A DNA stretch of 7,027 bases, from positions 1 through 7,027 of the forward strand of contig JAAZFZ010000136.1 of NCBI GenBank assembly GCA_012511485.1, read 5' to 3'. Below the pieces are notes generated by a model. The model saw only the letters and a program-made list of their open reading frames with translations. It made no database searches and was not told the DNA's origin. Position numbers and translations under genes: made by a program. Source of the DNA: Clostridiales bacterium. GTDB lineage: Bacteria; Bacillota; Clostridia; Oscillospirales; Acutalibacteraceae. Every line of letters begins with the position of its first letter. Position 1 is the first letter of the stretch. Shown piece after piece: positions 1 to 5,642 of this stretch.

Positions 1-738
1 CAATGAAACATAGGTACATTTCTGATTAACTGCATCGCTGCCTATAGGTTTGCCCAGTGTTGTTTCGTCGCTTGTTACATCAAGTATATCATCAACTATC
101 TGAAATGCCAATCCGATTTTTTTTGTAAATTCTCGTGCAGCATTCATCTGCTTTTCATCAGCGTCAGCGGCAATGCAACCGAGTATAGCCGCAACCTCAA
201 TCATAGCCCCTGTTTTCAATTCATCGGTTTTTTTCAGAGTATCAATGTCTGTCATTTTGCCCTCGTTGAGCAGGTCAAGCATCTGACCGCCGACCATACC
301 CTTACAGCCTGCAGCGTCAGCAAGAGCACTACATGCCTTGACCCTGTTATCTGCGCTGATGTTCTCGCACTGCATGACGGTTTTGAACGCAAGAGTCAAA
401 AGAGCGTCGCCCGCAAGCAATGCGTATTCTTCACCAAATTTTACATGACAGGAAGGTTTGCCGCGGCGCATATAGTCATTATCCATGCACGGCAAATCAT
501 CATGAATAAGCGAATAGGTATGAATCATTTCAATGGCACAGGCGAAGCCAACGGCATACTCTGTTTTGCCACCGCAAAGTCTGCAAAACTCAAGGGTCAG
601 CAATGGTCTGATTCTTTTGCCGCCGTTTTCAATGCTGTATTTCATTGCTTTGCCCACAATGCCGCAGCCTTTTGGTATCCTTTCTATTAAGGCAGTGTTA
701 ATCAATAAGCGATCGTCGTCTATTTTACTGTTCTGCAT
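1..738 (-). CDS. ispA: Farnesyl diphosphate synthase (geranyltranstransferase), 3' end cut by window edge
   Basis: Class I trans-prenyltransferase that condenses IPP with DMAPP and then GPP to give C15 farnesyl diphosphate, precursor of undecaprenyl and quinone-type isoprenoids. The first 246 residues are visible; the family is usually about 290-300, so roughly 50 C-terminal residues lie outside. Visible motifs: GGKRIRP (39-45), first Asp-rich motif DDLPCMD (80-86) preceded by YSLIH, RRGKP (91-95), GGQMLD (150-155), KTG (176-178), and second Asp-rich motif DDILD (216-220). Tyr five residues before the first motif plus the two-residue insertion inside it is the bacterial FPP-synthase pattern, so a C15 product is likely. 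The start at 738 was chosen because GGAGG (749-745) lies 6 bases upstream. An in-frame ATG at 744 directly abuts that Shine-Dalgarno and is less likely. The gene overlaps the end of xseB by 14 bases in another frame, implying translational coupling. Confidence 0.95.
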   Translation of the reverse strand, partial: MQNSKIDDDRLLINTALIERIPKGCGIVGKAMKYSIENGGKRIRPLLTLEFCRLCGGKTEYAVGFACAIEMIHTYSLIHDDLPCMDNDYMRRGKPSCHVKFGEEYALLAGDALLTLAFKTVMQCENISADNRVKACSALADAAGCKGMVGGQMLDLLNEGKMTDIDTLKKTDELKTGAMIEVAAILGCIAADADEKQMNAAREFTKKIGLAFQIVDDILDVTSDETTLGKPIGSDAVNQKCTYVSL

Positions 739-943
739 TTGCATCCTCCGCTTCAAGCTCAGTGAGTTGAATAATCTTTTGTTGAGCATTGTCAAGGCAG
801 GAGTTGCAGAATTCCGCAAGCTTTGTCCCCTCTTCAAAAAGTTTAAGAGATTCGTCTATCGGGATGTTTCCCATTTCTAACTTTTTGACTATCTCTTCAA
901 GCCTTGCGGCTGATTGTTCGAATGTTTGCTTTTTCAAATTCAT
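725..943 (-). CDS. xseB: Exodeoxyribonuclease VII small subunit
   Basis: Small subunit of exonuclease VII, which binds several-to-one to XseA and is needed for the complex that degrades single-stranded DNA to short oligonucleotides. The protein is 72 residues, normal for the family. The signature is clear: TFEQSAARLEEIVKKLE (7-23), then IDESLKLFEEG (29-39), CNSCLDNAQQKI (46-57) and an acidic tail. This is the two-helix hairpin of XseB. The ATG at 943 overlaps the xseA stop by one base (TGATG). A GTG at 946 would add one residue and overlap by four bases, and cannot be excluded since no clear Shine-Dalgarno precedes either. Tight coupling to xseA fits the need for balanced subunits. It overlaps ispA by 14 bases. 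Confidence 0.95.
   Translation of the reverse strand: MNLKKQTFEQSAARLEEIVKKLEMGNIPIDESLKLFEEGTKLAEFCNSCLDNAQQKIIQLTELEAEDANAEQ
745..749 (-). promoter_or_regulatory. Shine-Dalgarno of ispA, deciding between two ATGs
   Basis: GGAGG on the minus strand lies inside the last codons of xseB. It is 6 bases from the ATG at 738 but directly adjacent to the in-frame ATG at 744, so 738 is the better start. Confidence 0.7.
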
Positions 944-2145
944 CACTCTGCTTTCGAATTAATTGAGCAGTTAAGTATGCCGTCTTTAAGCATAACATCA
1001 ACCTTGTCACCGACCTGCACTTGATTAATGCTGCTAACCACCGAGCTGTTTTTGAGCGTCAGGGAATAGCCTCTGGCAAGAACCTTCAGCGGGCTGAGCG
1101 TGTGTAGCTTGCCGCAAAGCAAGGAAAGTGCGGACAGTTTTTCATTGACTTCCCTTTTCATGCATACTGATAATTTTTCAACTAGGCTGTCAATTGTTTG
1201 CCTTTTAATATCAATATAATATAGAGGGCTTGAAAAAAAATGTGAGTTCACAAGGCTTTCGATAAATGCTCGTTTTTTCTCAATATCAGCGTTCATAATG
1301 TTAATTAATGAGTATTTCAGCTGATTTATGTGTTCATTTAAAACAGTTTGATTCGGAACAGCGAGCTCGGCTGCAGCTGAGGGAGTCGGCGCTCTTAAAT
1401 CGGCAACAAAATCGCAAATAGTGAAGTGCGTTTCATGCCCGACTGCGGATATTATCGGGATTTCCGATGCAAAAACCGCCCTTGCAACCTTCTCTTCATT
1501 AAATGACCAGAGGTCCTCAATTGAACCGCCGCCCCTTCCGACAATTAAAACATCGGCATATTTGCCTGCATTGAACCTTTTGATAGCCTTTACAATTTGA
1601 GGCGCCGCATTGACTCCCTGAACCTCAACGGGACATAATATGACCTGCGCAAGTGGAAAACGCCTTGAAAGAACATTTAAAACATCCTGAATGGCTGCTC
1701 CCGTAGGCGAGGTTACCACGCCGATTCTCAAGGGGTAAGTCGGAATGGTTTTTTTATATTTTTCATCAAAAAGCCCCTCTGATGCAAGGCTTTTTTTAAG
1801 CTGCTCATAGGCAACGCTCAGTGCGCCTACGCCGTATGGCTGCATATCGTCAATATAGAGCTGGTACTGCCCGTCTCTTTCATAAACCGAAATACGACCT
1901 CTGGCAATAATCATCATTCCGTTTTCGGGTGCAAAACGAAGGCGCTGAGCATTTGACCTGAACATTATCGCCTTAATAGATGACTCGGCATCCTTTAAAA
2001 CCATATAAAAATGACCGCTTCTGTAATGATTTGTAAAGTTTGAAATCTCACCGCACACATAAACATTTCTGAGGTTCTCGTCCCCTTCGATTATTGACTT
2101 GAGATAGAAATTCAGCTGAGTAACCGTAATTACGGGAGAATTCAT
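943..2145 (-). CDS. xseA: Exodeoxyribonuclease VII large subunit, with Asp-to-His change in the GHETD motif
   Basis: Large, catalytic subunit of exonuclease VII, acting on single-stranded DNA in repair and recombination. The protein is 400 residues, at the short end of the family (E. coli about 456). An N-terminal OB-fold DNA-binding domain covers about 4-103 (ITVTQL, VCGEISNF, GHFYMVLKD). The catalytic domain follows with VVTSPTGAAIQD (143-154), VGRGGGSIEDLWSFNEE (202-218), the GHET motif (236-239) and DLRAPTPSAAAELA (249-262). A coiled-coil region (about 265-345) and C-terminal LSPLKVLARGYSL (354-366) complete it. Three residues matching E. coli D155, R205 and H238 are present (D154, R204, H237), but the partner of D241 is His240, codon CAC at 1428-1426. 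The start at 2145 has AAGGAG (2159-2154) 8 bases upstream, and its ATGA overlaps the stop of the TsaD-like gene by four bases. Confidence 0.96.
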   Translation of the reverse strand: MNSPVITVTQLNFYLKSIIEGDENLRNVYVCGEISNFTNHYRSGHFYMVLKDAESSIKAIMFRSNAQRLRFAPENGMMIIARGRISVYERDGQYQLYIDDMQPYGVGALSVAYEQLKKSLASEGLFDEKYKKTIPTYPLRIGVVTSPTGAAIQDVLNVLSRRFPLAQVILCPVEVQGVNAAPQIVKAIKRFNAGKYADVLIVGRGGGSIEDLWSFNEEKVARAVFASEIPIISAVGHETHFTICDFVADLRAPTPSAAAELAVPNQTVLNEHINQLKYSLINIMNADIEKKRAFIESLVNSHFFSSPLYYIDIKRQTIDSLVEKLSVCMKREVNEKLSALSLLCGKLHTLSPLKVLARGYSLTLKNSSVVSSINQVQVGDKVDVMLKDGILNCSINSKAE

Positions 2146-3080
2146 TTTTCACTCTCCTTAATACCGGCAAGTATTGCAATTCCGGCAGCATTATCCGAAG
2201 AAAAAACAGGCTCTGAAAATAATGCCTCGAACTGCCTCTCAAAGCTCTCTCTTATAATCGAATTGGAGGATACCCCGCCTGAAAATAAAAGCGGCAGCTC
2301 TCCACACTTATCTGTCGCAAACAAAACCATCTTTTTCAATGCCTGCATAATGTAATCAATGCAGAATCTGCAAATATCCTCTTTGCTCTCATCAGCATTG
2401 AACATCTTTCGGCACTTATTTTCGACACCTGAAAGGCTGCAGTTGCCATCCTTTAAAGAGAGATGTATTTGATATGAACGGGAGCTTTTTCTTGCAAGGC
2501 TATCGACAGCCGCTCCGCACGGAAAGGGTAAGCCCAGCATGACTCCGACCCTGTCAACAGCCTGACCTGCCTTTAAATCAAGTGATGAGGCAATTTCTTC
2601 AATTTTGAATACCTTTTCATGCGATGGTGAAACTAATAGTGCCTGAGTTGTTCCGCCGGAAACATGAAAGGCAATGAAACTTTTATTAATCAAATCAAGC
2701 CTGCCTGCGGAATACAGCGCAGCGGCTATATGACCCGCCTGATGTGAAAAAGTATGAAGCGGAATTCTCCCGGCGGCACTTATGCAGCGTGCGCTGTTGG
2801 CACCGACCAGAAAGCAAGGCATATATGAGCCTTCAACATCCCTCGGAGCTAAGGAAACGCCGACTGCATTAAGTGAACCCTTATATTCCTCAAAGAGCGA
2901 TTCCAGAAGCTCAGGTAATCTTATGGTATGATGAAAAACGGCATCACTTTGGCGAAGCCCAAGCTCGCCCTCCCTGACGGGAAGTAGCTGTTTTCGCTGG
3001 ATTACCGTTTGACTGATATTATTATATACCGCTACCGAAGTGGTATAATTGCTGGTGTCAATACCGAGAAAGGCTACCAT
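2142..3080 (-). CDS. Divergent TsaD/Kae1-like (peptidase M22, ASKHA-fold) protein, likely not canonical TsaD
   Basis: Protein of 312 residues with the overall plan of TsaD, the ASKHA-fold subunit making the t6A37 tRNA modification. Recognisable blocks: LGIDTSNYTTSVAV (5-18), SHQAGH (112-117) with the two His of the metal site, HVSGGTTQALLV (139-150), AGQAVDRVGVMLGLPFPCG (171-189), SLSGVENK (215-222), FSGGVSSNSIIR (266-277) and SSDNAAGIA (294-302) with metal-ligand Asp296. Against canonical TsaD, CDET near the N-terminus is NYTT, SGGHT is SGGTT, and GEAFDK is GQAVDR. The protein is also shorter than the usual 330-350. The fold and metal site look kept, but t6A activity is doubtful, and a true tsaD probably lies elsewhere in the genome (inference). 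The start at 3080 places the Kae1 fold at residue 3, one base after the nusB stop. A longer in-frame reading from 3206 would lie inside nusB and adds no family sequence. The older label 'O-sialoglycoprotein endopeptidase' should not be read as a function. Confidence 0.85.
   Translation of the reverse strand: MVAFLGIDTSNYTTSVAVYNNISQTVIQRKQLLPVREGELGLRQSDAVFHHTIRLPELLESLFEEYKGSLNAVGVSLAPRDVEGSYMPCFLVGANSARCISAAGRIPLHTFSHQAGHIAAALYSAGRLDLINKSFIAFHVSGGTTQALLVSPSHEKVFKIEEIASSLDLKAGQAVDRVGVMLGLPFPCGAAVDSLARKSSRSYQIHLSLKDGNCSLSGVENKCRKMFNADESKEDICRFCIDYIMQALKKMVLFATDKCGELPLLFSGGVSSNSIIRESFERQFEALFSEPVFSSDNAAGIAILAGIKESEK
2154..2159 (-). promoter_or_regulatory. Shine-Dalgarno of xseA
   Basis: AAGGAG on the minus strand sits inside the last codons of the TsaD-like gene, 8 bases before the xseA ATG at 2145. 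It supports that start and the ATGA overlap. Confidence 0.65.
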
Positions 3081-3081
3081 T

Positions 3082-3510
3082 TCACTCACTCTCTGCCAGT
3101 TTAGTCTTTTCAAAGCTTTTAGACTTTGAAATAGAACCGAGAATACCGTTGACAAAGGAGGCATCGGCTTCATCGGCATATATTTTACACAATTCAACCG
3201 CTTCATTTATTGAAACGCTAACAGGAATTTCATCAAAAAATAAGAGTTCACAAATTGCTAAACGCAGTATTGCAAGAGTCACTTTGGAAATACGGCTCTT
3301 TTTCCACCCGATAGCATTTTTTTCAATCAAATCGTCAATCTCGAAAATATTCTCCCATGCCTTGAGTGCAATTGAGCTTGAGAAACTGTCAATAGCCATG
3401 AGCCTTTCTGAAAGTGCAAAATCAATAATATCCCGCATGCTTACATCGCTGTTAAAAGATTTCTCAAATAACAGAGCGAAAGCTTTTTCCCTCGCCTGCC
3501 TTCTTGTCAT
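3082..3510 (-). CDS. nusB: Transcription antitermination protein NusB
   Basis: All-helical RNA-binding protein that, with NusE (ribosomal protein S10), binds boxA RNA and supports antitermination of rRNA transcription. The protein is 142 residues, normal for the family. The N-terminus RRQAREKAFALLFE (3-16) is the conserved first helix with its Arg-rich RNA-binding face. The C-terminal block is strong: RISKVTLAILRLAICELLF (73-91), then IPVSVSINEAVELCKIYA (95-112) and SFVNGILGSI (118-127). The middle part (20-70) is more variable, as usual. The start ATG at 3510 is preceded by AAAGGA (3524-3519) with 8 bases spacing. It lies 75 bases after the Asp23-family gene and one base before the TsaD-like gene, so nusB probably leads a coupled five-gene block down to ispA. 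I see no convincing promoter of its own. Confidence 0.96.
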   Translation of the reverse strand: MTRRQAREKAFALLFEKSFNSDVSMRDIIDFALSERLMAIDSFSSSIALKAWENIFEIDDLIEKNAIGWKKSRISKVTLAILRLAICELLFFDEIPVSVSINEAVELCKIYADEADASFVNGILGSISKSKSFEKTKLAESE

Positions 3511-3536
3511 AAGTTTCGTCCTTTCAACACCAAAAA

Positions 3537-3550
3537 CTATTATATAATAG
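3537..3550. repeat. 14-base perfect AT-rich palindrome upstream of nusB
   Basis: CTATTATATAATAG reads the same on both strands, 27 bases before the nusB start. On the minus strand it contains TATAAT and is followed by five T. I found no acceptable -35 box 16-18 bases upstream (GCGTGG or similar), so a nusB promoter is not supported. An operator-like site or chance in AT-rich spacer are both possible. Confidence 0.4.
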
Positions 3551-3556
3551 CAATTT

Positions 3557-3578
3557 GCCCCCCACGCTTGCGGAGGGC
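3557..3578 (-). other. GC-rich stem-loop after the Asp23-family gene
   Basis: On the minus strand GCCCTCCGC and GTGGGGGGC pair over 9 positions (two G-U pairs) around the loop AAGC, starting 7 bases after the TAA stop. The pairing works better as minus-strand RNA, because the G-U pairs become A-C mismatches on the other strand. No U-run follows directly (AAATTGC comes next; five U come only after the palindrome at 3537-3550), so it is not a standard intrinsic terminator. It could be a weak terminator, an mRNA 3'-end stabiliser or a processing site. Confidence 0.5.
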
Positions 3579-3585
3579 TTATATA

Positions 3586-3954
3586 TTATTCTTTGTTTAA
3601 CTCTGCTAAATCAATTGCCGCAATGCTGACATTGACCTTTGTGACTATTTTGCCTGTCATGCTCTGAACTGCGTTTTTGACCGCTCTTTGAACCTCGCCG
3701 GCAACTGTGGGGATTTTTTTGCCGCTCATAATATTTATAAAAACCTGAAGCTTAATGTCATTCTCACCCGACCATACTCGGACTGATTTGAGAGCTTCGT
3801 CCCCTAAATTTAAAATTGTATGCACATCTGCAGGTCTTGCCGCAAAAGAGCTGACTCCTTCAACATCTTTTGCCGCATTCAATGCAATTGAAGCGATTAC
3901 ATTTTCGGAAATAACAAGGTTACCTGTATTTTTGTTCTTTAAGTTTTCATCCAT
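3586..3954 (-). CDS. Asp23/Gls24-family protein (YqhY-like)
   Basis: Small cytoplasmic or membrane-associated protein of the Asp23/Gls24 (DUF322) family, 122 residues, a typical length. The family pattern is visible throughout: GNLVISENVIASIALNAAKD (11-30) with VEGV following, VRVWSGENDIKLQVFINIMSGKKIP (58-82), VQRAVKNAVQSMTG (88-101) and VTKVNVSIAAIDL (104-116). The biochemical role is unclear. Gls24/Asp23 relatives are tied to cell-envelope stress, and Bacillus YqhY, next to accBC and nusB, has been linked to control of fatty-acid synthesis. Its place before nusB fits YqhY, but accB and accC are not adjacent here. It has its own near-consensus promoter (4005-3978) and a start codon inside a hairpin (3977-3953). 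GGAGGG (3968-3963) lies 8 bases before the ATG at 3954, supporting that start. Confidence 0.92.
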   Translation of the reverse strand: MDENLKNKNTGNLVISENVIASIALNAAKDVEGVSSFAARPADVHTILNLGDEALKSVRVWSGENDIKLQVFINIMSGKKIPTVAGEVQRAVKNAVQSMTGKIVTKVNVSIAAIDLAELNKE

Positions 3955-3977
3955 AGGGCAAACCCTCCTTGCCCTAT
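3953..3977 (-). repeat. Perfect 9-bp inverted repeat with Shine-Dalgarno in loop and AUG in stem
   Basis: On the minus strand ATAGGGCAA (3977-3969) is the exact reverse complement of TTGCCCTAT (3961-3953), separated by the 7-base loop GGAGGGT. The loop is the Shine-Dalgarno of the Asp23-family gene, and the last two bases of the repeat are the first two of its ATG. The left arm begins directly after the -10 box, so a transcript from that promoter would probably start inside the arm, while a spoIIIA read-through RNA would carry the whole hairpin. It could act as an RNA switch or as an operator over the transcription start. It is not followed by a U-run, so a terminator is unlikely. Confidence 0.75.
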
Positions 3978-4005
3978 ATTATACCACAAACTTTTTAATT
4001 CTCAA
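3978..4005 (-). promoter_or_regulatory. Sigma-A-type promoter of the Asp23-family/nusB gene block
   Basis: On the minus strand TTGAGA (4005-4000, five of six consensus bases) and TATAAT (3983-3978, perfect) are separated by 16 bases, and TGG precedes the -10 (extended -10, TGn). The -35 overlaps the TGA stop of spoIIIAH, and the sequence upstream of it is AT-rich. The expected start of transcription is about 3970-3972, giving a leader of only about 16-18 bases. This would give the housekeeping genes vegetative expression independent of the sporulation operon. Confidence 0.75.
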
Positions 4006-4556
4006 CTACTTAATTCAATAATTGTTATATTTTCAACCGCAAGCCCTGTCTGCTTTGTGGCTATTTCTTTGATTTGAAGAATACCGTTACTCTCCAGCGA
4101 ACCGTTTTCAACAACAACCTCGCATTTATCCTTGTTGATGAGAACAACGCTTTCTAGACCTGTTTTGGCAAGTATCAGAGCTTCAATGTCTGATTCAAGC
4201 TTTATGGAATTCGAGAGGAAATTCAGTTGCTCAGAAGCCTTTTTAATTGCTTCGCTGTCGGAATTTGTATCCTTGATGATATGCTCCAACGAACCGAGCG
4301 CCTCGTCTTGCGACTGGCTTCTTCTGAGCTCTACATCGGCAAAATACTCATCCTTAGATGAGTTAACATATTCGGCATCGCCGAGATTATCATTGGTATC
4401 CTTAGAATCCTTTGTTGTTCCGGCGATATCGGTTACGCCAAAGTTTTTGTCAGCAGGCTCTGCCCCCGGCCGGGTATAGTACCAATTGATAAATACTGCC
4501 GCACTGAGCGCCAGAACAAGAGTTGCAACAACAAGCTGTCTTTTTCTAATTATCAT
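4002..4556 (-). CDS. spoIIIAH: Stage III sporulation protein AH
   Basis: Mother-cell membrane protein of the engulfment channel. In Bacillus its extracellular YscJ/FliF-like domain binds forespore SpoIIQ across the intermembrane space. The protein is 184 residues, somewhat shorter than the Bacillus protein (about 218). A single N-terminal membrane segment covers about 8-26, followed by a short acidic linker (31-70). The family core is then DEYFADVELRRSQSQDEAL (69-87), LEHIIKDTN (90-98), a helical stretch with IEALILAKTGLESVVLI (124-140), and the final ring-building fold CEVVVENGSL to VENITIIEL (145-182). The start is ATG 4556, because GGAGG (4568-4564) lies 7 bases upstream. An upstream TTG at 4562 is only one base from that Shine-Dalgarno and is rejected. 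It follows spoIIIAG by 20 bases and is the last spoIIIA gene. Its stop codon overlaps the next promoter. Confidence 0.94.
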   Translation of the reverse strand: MIIRKRQLVVATLVLALSAAVFINWYYTRPGAEPADKNFGVTDIAGTTKDSKDTNDNLGDAEYVNSSKDEYFADVELRRSQSQDEALGSLEHIIKDTNSDSEAIKKASEQLNFLSNSIKLESDIEALILAKTGLESVVLINKDKCEVVVENGSLESNGILQIKEIATKQTGLAVENITIIELSS

Positions 4557-4563
4557 AATCAAA

Positions 4564-4568
4564 CCTCC
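4564..4568 (-). promoter_or_regulatory. Shine-Dalgarno of spoIIIAH, deciding the start
   Basis: GGAGG lies 7 bases before the ATG at 4556 and one base before the alternative TTG at 4562, which favours the ATG. Confidence 0.7.
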
Positions 4569-4576
4569 GAGTCCTG

Positions 4577-5155
4577 TTATTCTGCCATTTTTGCAATGCT
4601 GACCTTTGCTGAGCTTATGCCTAAAACCGCAGTGACGGTTTCAACAATATTTTGCTTGACCACTGCTGAATCCGCCCCGTCACACACGACTGCAACGCCT
4701 CTTATGCTTGGTTGAATTATTTTGACGATTAACCCCTTTTCGCCGTCATCGCTGCTTTTAATGATAATATACTGATTCTCTTTATCCAGGCTTTCCTCAA
4801 AAGAGGTCTCTCCGGATGATGAACTGCTTCTGGTTTTATCCTGAGATGCATAGACCTGCTCTACACCGTTTTCGAGAGTTACCATAACCTTAGCTCTGCC
4901 CGCACCCTCGATAGACCTTATTAAATCACCTAGTTTTTTTTCAACATCCTCAACATATGTATATTCACAGGTGCTTTGATTCTGAATTTCCGTTGTCAGC
5001 TCATCTTTGACTTTTTCATTATCGGGCTTGCTCCCGATTTCGGAAAAGAGCAAAATGAGAATACCAGAAAATCCGATTAACATAATAATAAGTAGCTTTT
5101 TATCGGCTTTTAATTTTTCGGCAATTCCTGAAAATGATTCCTTTAACCCCTTCAT
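4577..5155 (-). CDS. spoIIIAG: Stage III sporulation protein AG
   Basis: Membrane-anchored ring protein of the SpoIIIA-SpoIIQ complex. The Bacillus protein forms a large ring in the intermembrane space through a ring-building fold. The protein is 192 residues, close to the usual size. It has a cytoplasmic amphipathic start (1-19) and one membrane segment (about 21-39). The extracellular domain contains YVEDVEKKLGDLIRSIEGAG (67-86), KVMVTLENGVEQVYA (89-103), a low-complexity serine loop (110-118), IIQPSIRGVAVVCDGAD (146-162) and a final helix-strand VETVTAVLGISSAKVSIAKM (171-190). These blocks are diagnostic of SpoIIIAG. The ATG overlaps the spoIIIAF stop by one base (TAATG), with AGGTG as a modest Shine-Dalgarno just upstream, so translation is likely coupled. 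Confidence 0.95.
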   Translation of the reverse strand: MKGLKESFSGIAEKLKADKKLLIIMLIGFSGILILLFSEIGSKPDNEKVKDELTTEIQNQSTCEYTYVEDVEKKLGDLIRSIEGAGRAKVMVTLENGVEQVYASQDKTRSSSSSGETSFEESLDKENQYIIIKSSDDGEKGLIVKIIQPSIRGVAVVCDGADSAVVKQNIVETVTAVLGISSAKVSIAKMAE

Positions 5156-5631
5156 TAAATCACCTGTACCTTTATTTCAAAACCCATTTTTTTACTAATC
5201 TCAACGGACAAGCTGTGAGTATCTGCATTGTATCGGCTGGGGATTTTCACCTGAGCCTCTTTAATAATTATGCTGCCGGCATCGTTAATATCCGTAATAA
5301 TTAATATTTGTCCACCGTCAATGTTATTTTCTTTAAGGATAGCTTTAATCTCCTCACGTGCAGCATTTATTACACATTGTTTGACCTGCTCATTGATTAA
5401 GCTTTCGATTTCAGTCTTTTTCTGAGTATCAATACTGTCTATGGTTGAAAGCTGTTCCAGGCTTATCCCCTCACCGTTGATAAACGGCGAAAGCAGTGCG
5501 GCTATTATAAACAGAGAAATAATAGTCTTCATGGTTTTGTCGAGCGCGCCTTTGGGCGATAATATGTAAATTATCACACCGACAAAGGTGCAAAGCGTAA
5601 CACACAATGCCCATTTTCTTATGTCATCCAT
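5155..5631 (-). CDS. spoIIIAF: Stage III sporulation protein AF
   Basis: Membrane component of the SpoIIIA channel; in Bacillus its extracytoplasmic domain also resembles the ring-building fold. The protein is 158 residues, somewhat below the Bacillus protein (about 206). Two membrane segments lie near the N-terminus (about 7-24 and 34-51), separated by a short loop LSPKGALDKTMK (24-35), which matches the family's PsGkl-type loop. A helical region (56-103) then leads to the alpha/beta domain with ILIITDINDAGSIIIKEAQVKI (109-130) and SLSVEISKKMGFEIKVQV (140-157). The start ATG at 5631 is backed by a strong AGGAGG (5642-5637) 5 bases upstream, which overlaps the spoIIIAE stop codon. It sits between spoIIIAE and spoIIIAG as in other spore formers. 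Confidence 0.92.
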   Translation of the reverse strand: MDDIRKWALCVTLCTFVGVIIYILSPKGALDKTMKTIISLFIIAALLSPFINGEGISLEQLSTIDSIDTQKKTEIESLINEQVKQCVINAAREEIKAILKENNIDGGQILIITDINDAGSIIIKEAQVKIPSRYNADTHSLSVEISKKMGFEIKVQVI

Positions 5632-5636
5632 TTTAA

Positions 5637-5642
5637 CCTCCT
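5637..5642 (-). promoter_or_regulatory. Strong Shine-Dalgarno of spoIIIAF overlapping the spoIIIAE stop
   Basis: AGGAGG on the minus strand is 5 bases before the ATG at 5631. Its first bases fall within the TAG stop of spoIIIAE, tying the two genes together. Confidence 0.7.

Noticed and set aside
445..880. Plus-strand open frames opposite ispA and xseB
   Set aside because: They overlap well-identified minus-strand genes, have no domain likeness and no convincing Shine-Dalgarno.
1229..1236. Run of eight A (T on the coding strand of xseA), and a similar T run in ispA, as frameshift sites
   Set aside because: Both frames continue with family-like sequence on either side, so no shift is needed. 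They are ordinary homopolymers in AT-rich codons.
3081..3206. Longer start for the TsaD-like gene at 3206
   Set aside because: The extra 42 residues lie wholly inside nusB in another frame and are unlike any TsaD N-terminus. The ASKHA core begins at the ATG at 3080, one base after the nusB stop.
3539..3567. Promoter for nusB using TATAAT inside the palindrome
   Set aside because: At 16-18 base spacing the -35 candidates are GC-rich with little likeness to TTGACA, and there is no extended -10 TG.
3953..3977. Inverted repeat as an intrinsic terminator of spoIIIA
   Set aside because: The stem is followed by coding sequence, not a U-run, on the minus strand, and the plus strand also lacks a U-run after it.
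4557..4562. TTG start for spoIIIAH at 4562
   Set aside because: It is one base from the Shine-Dalgarno, while the ATG at 4556 has ideal 7-base spacing.
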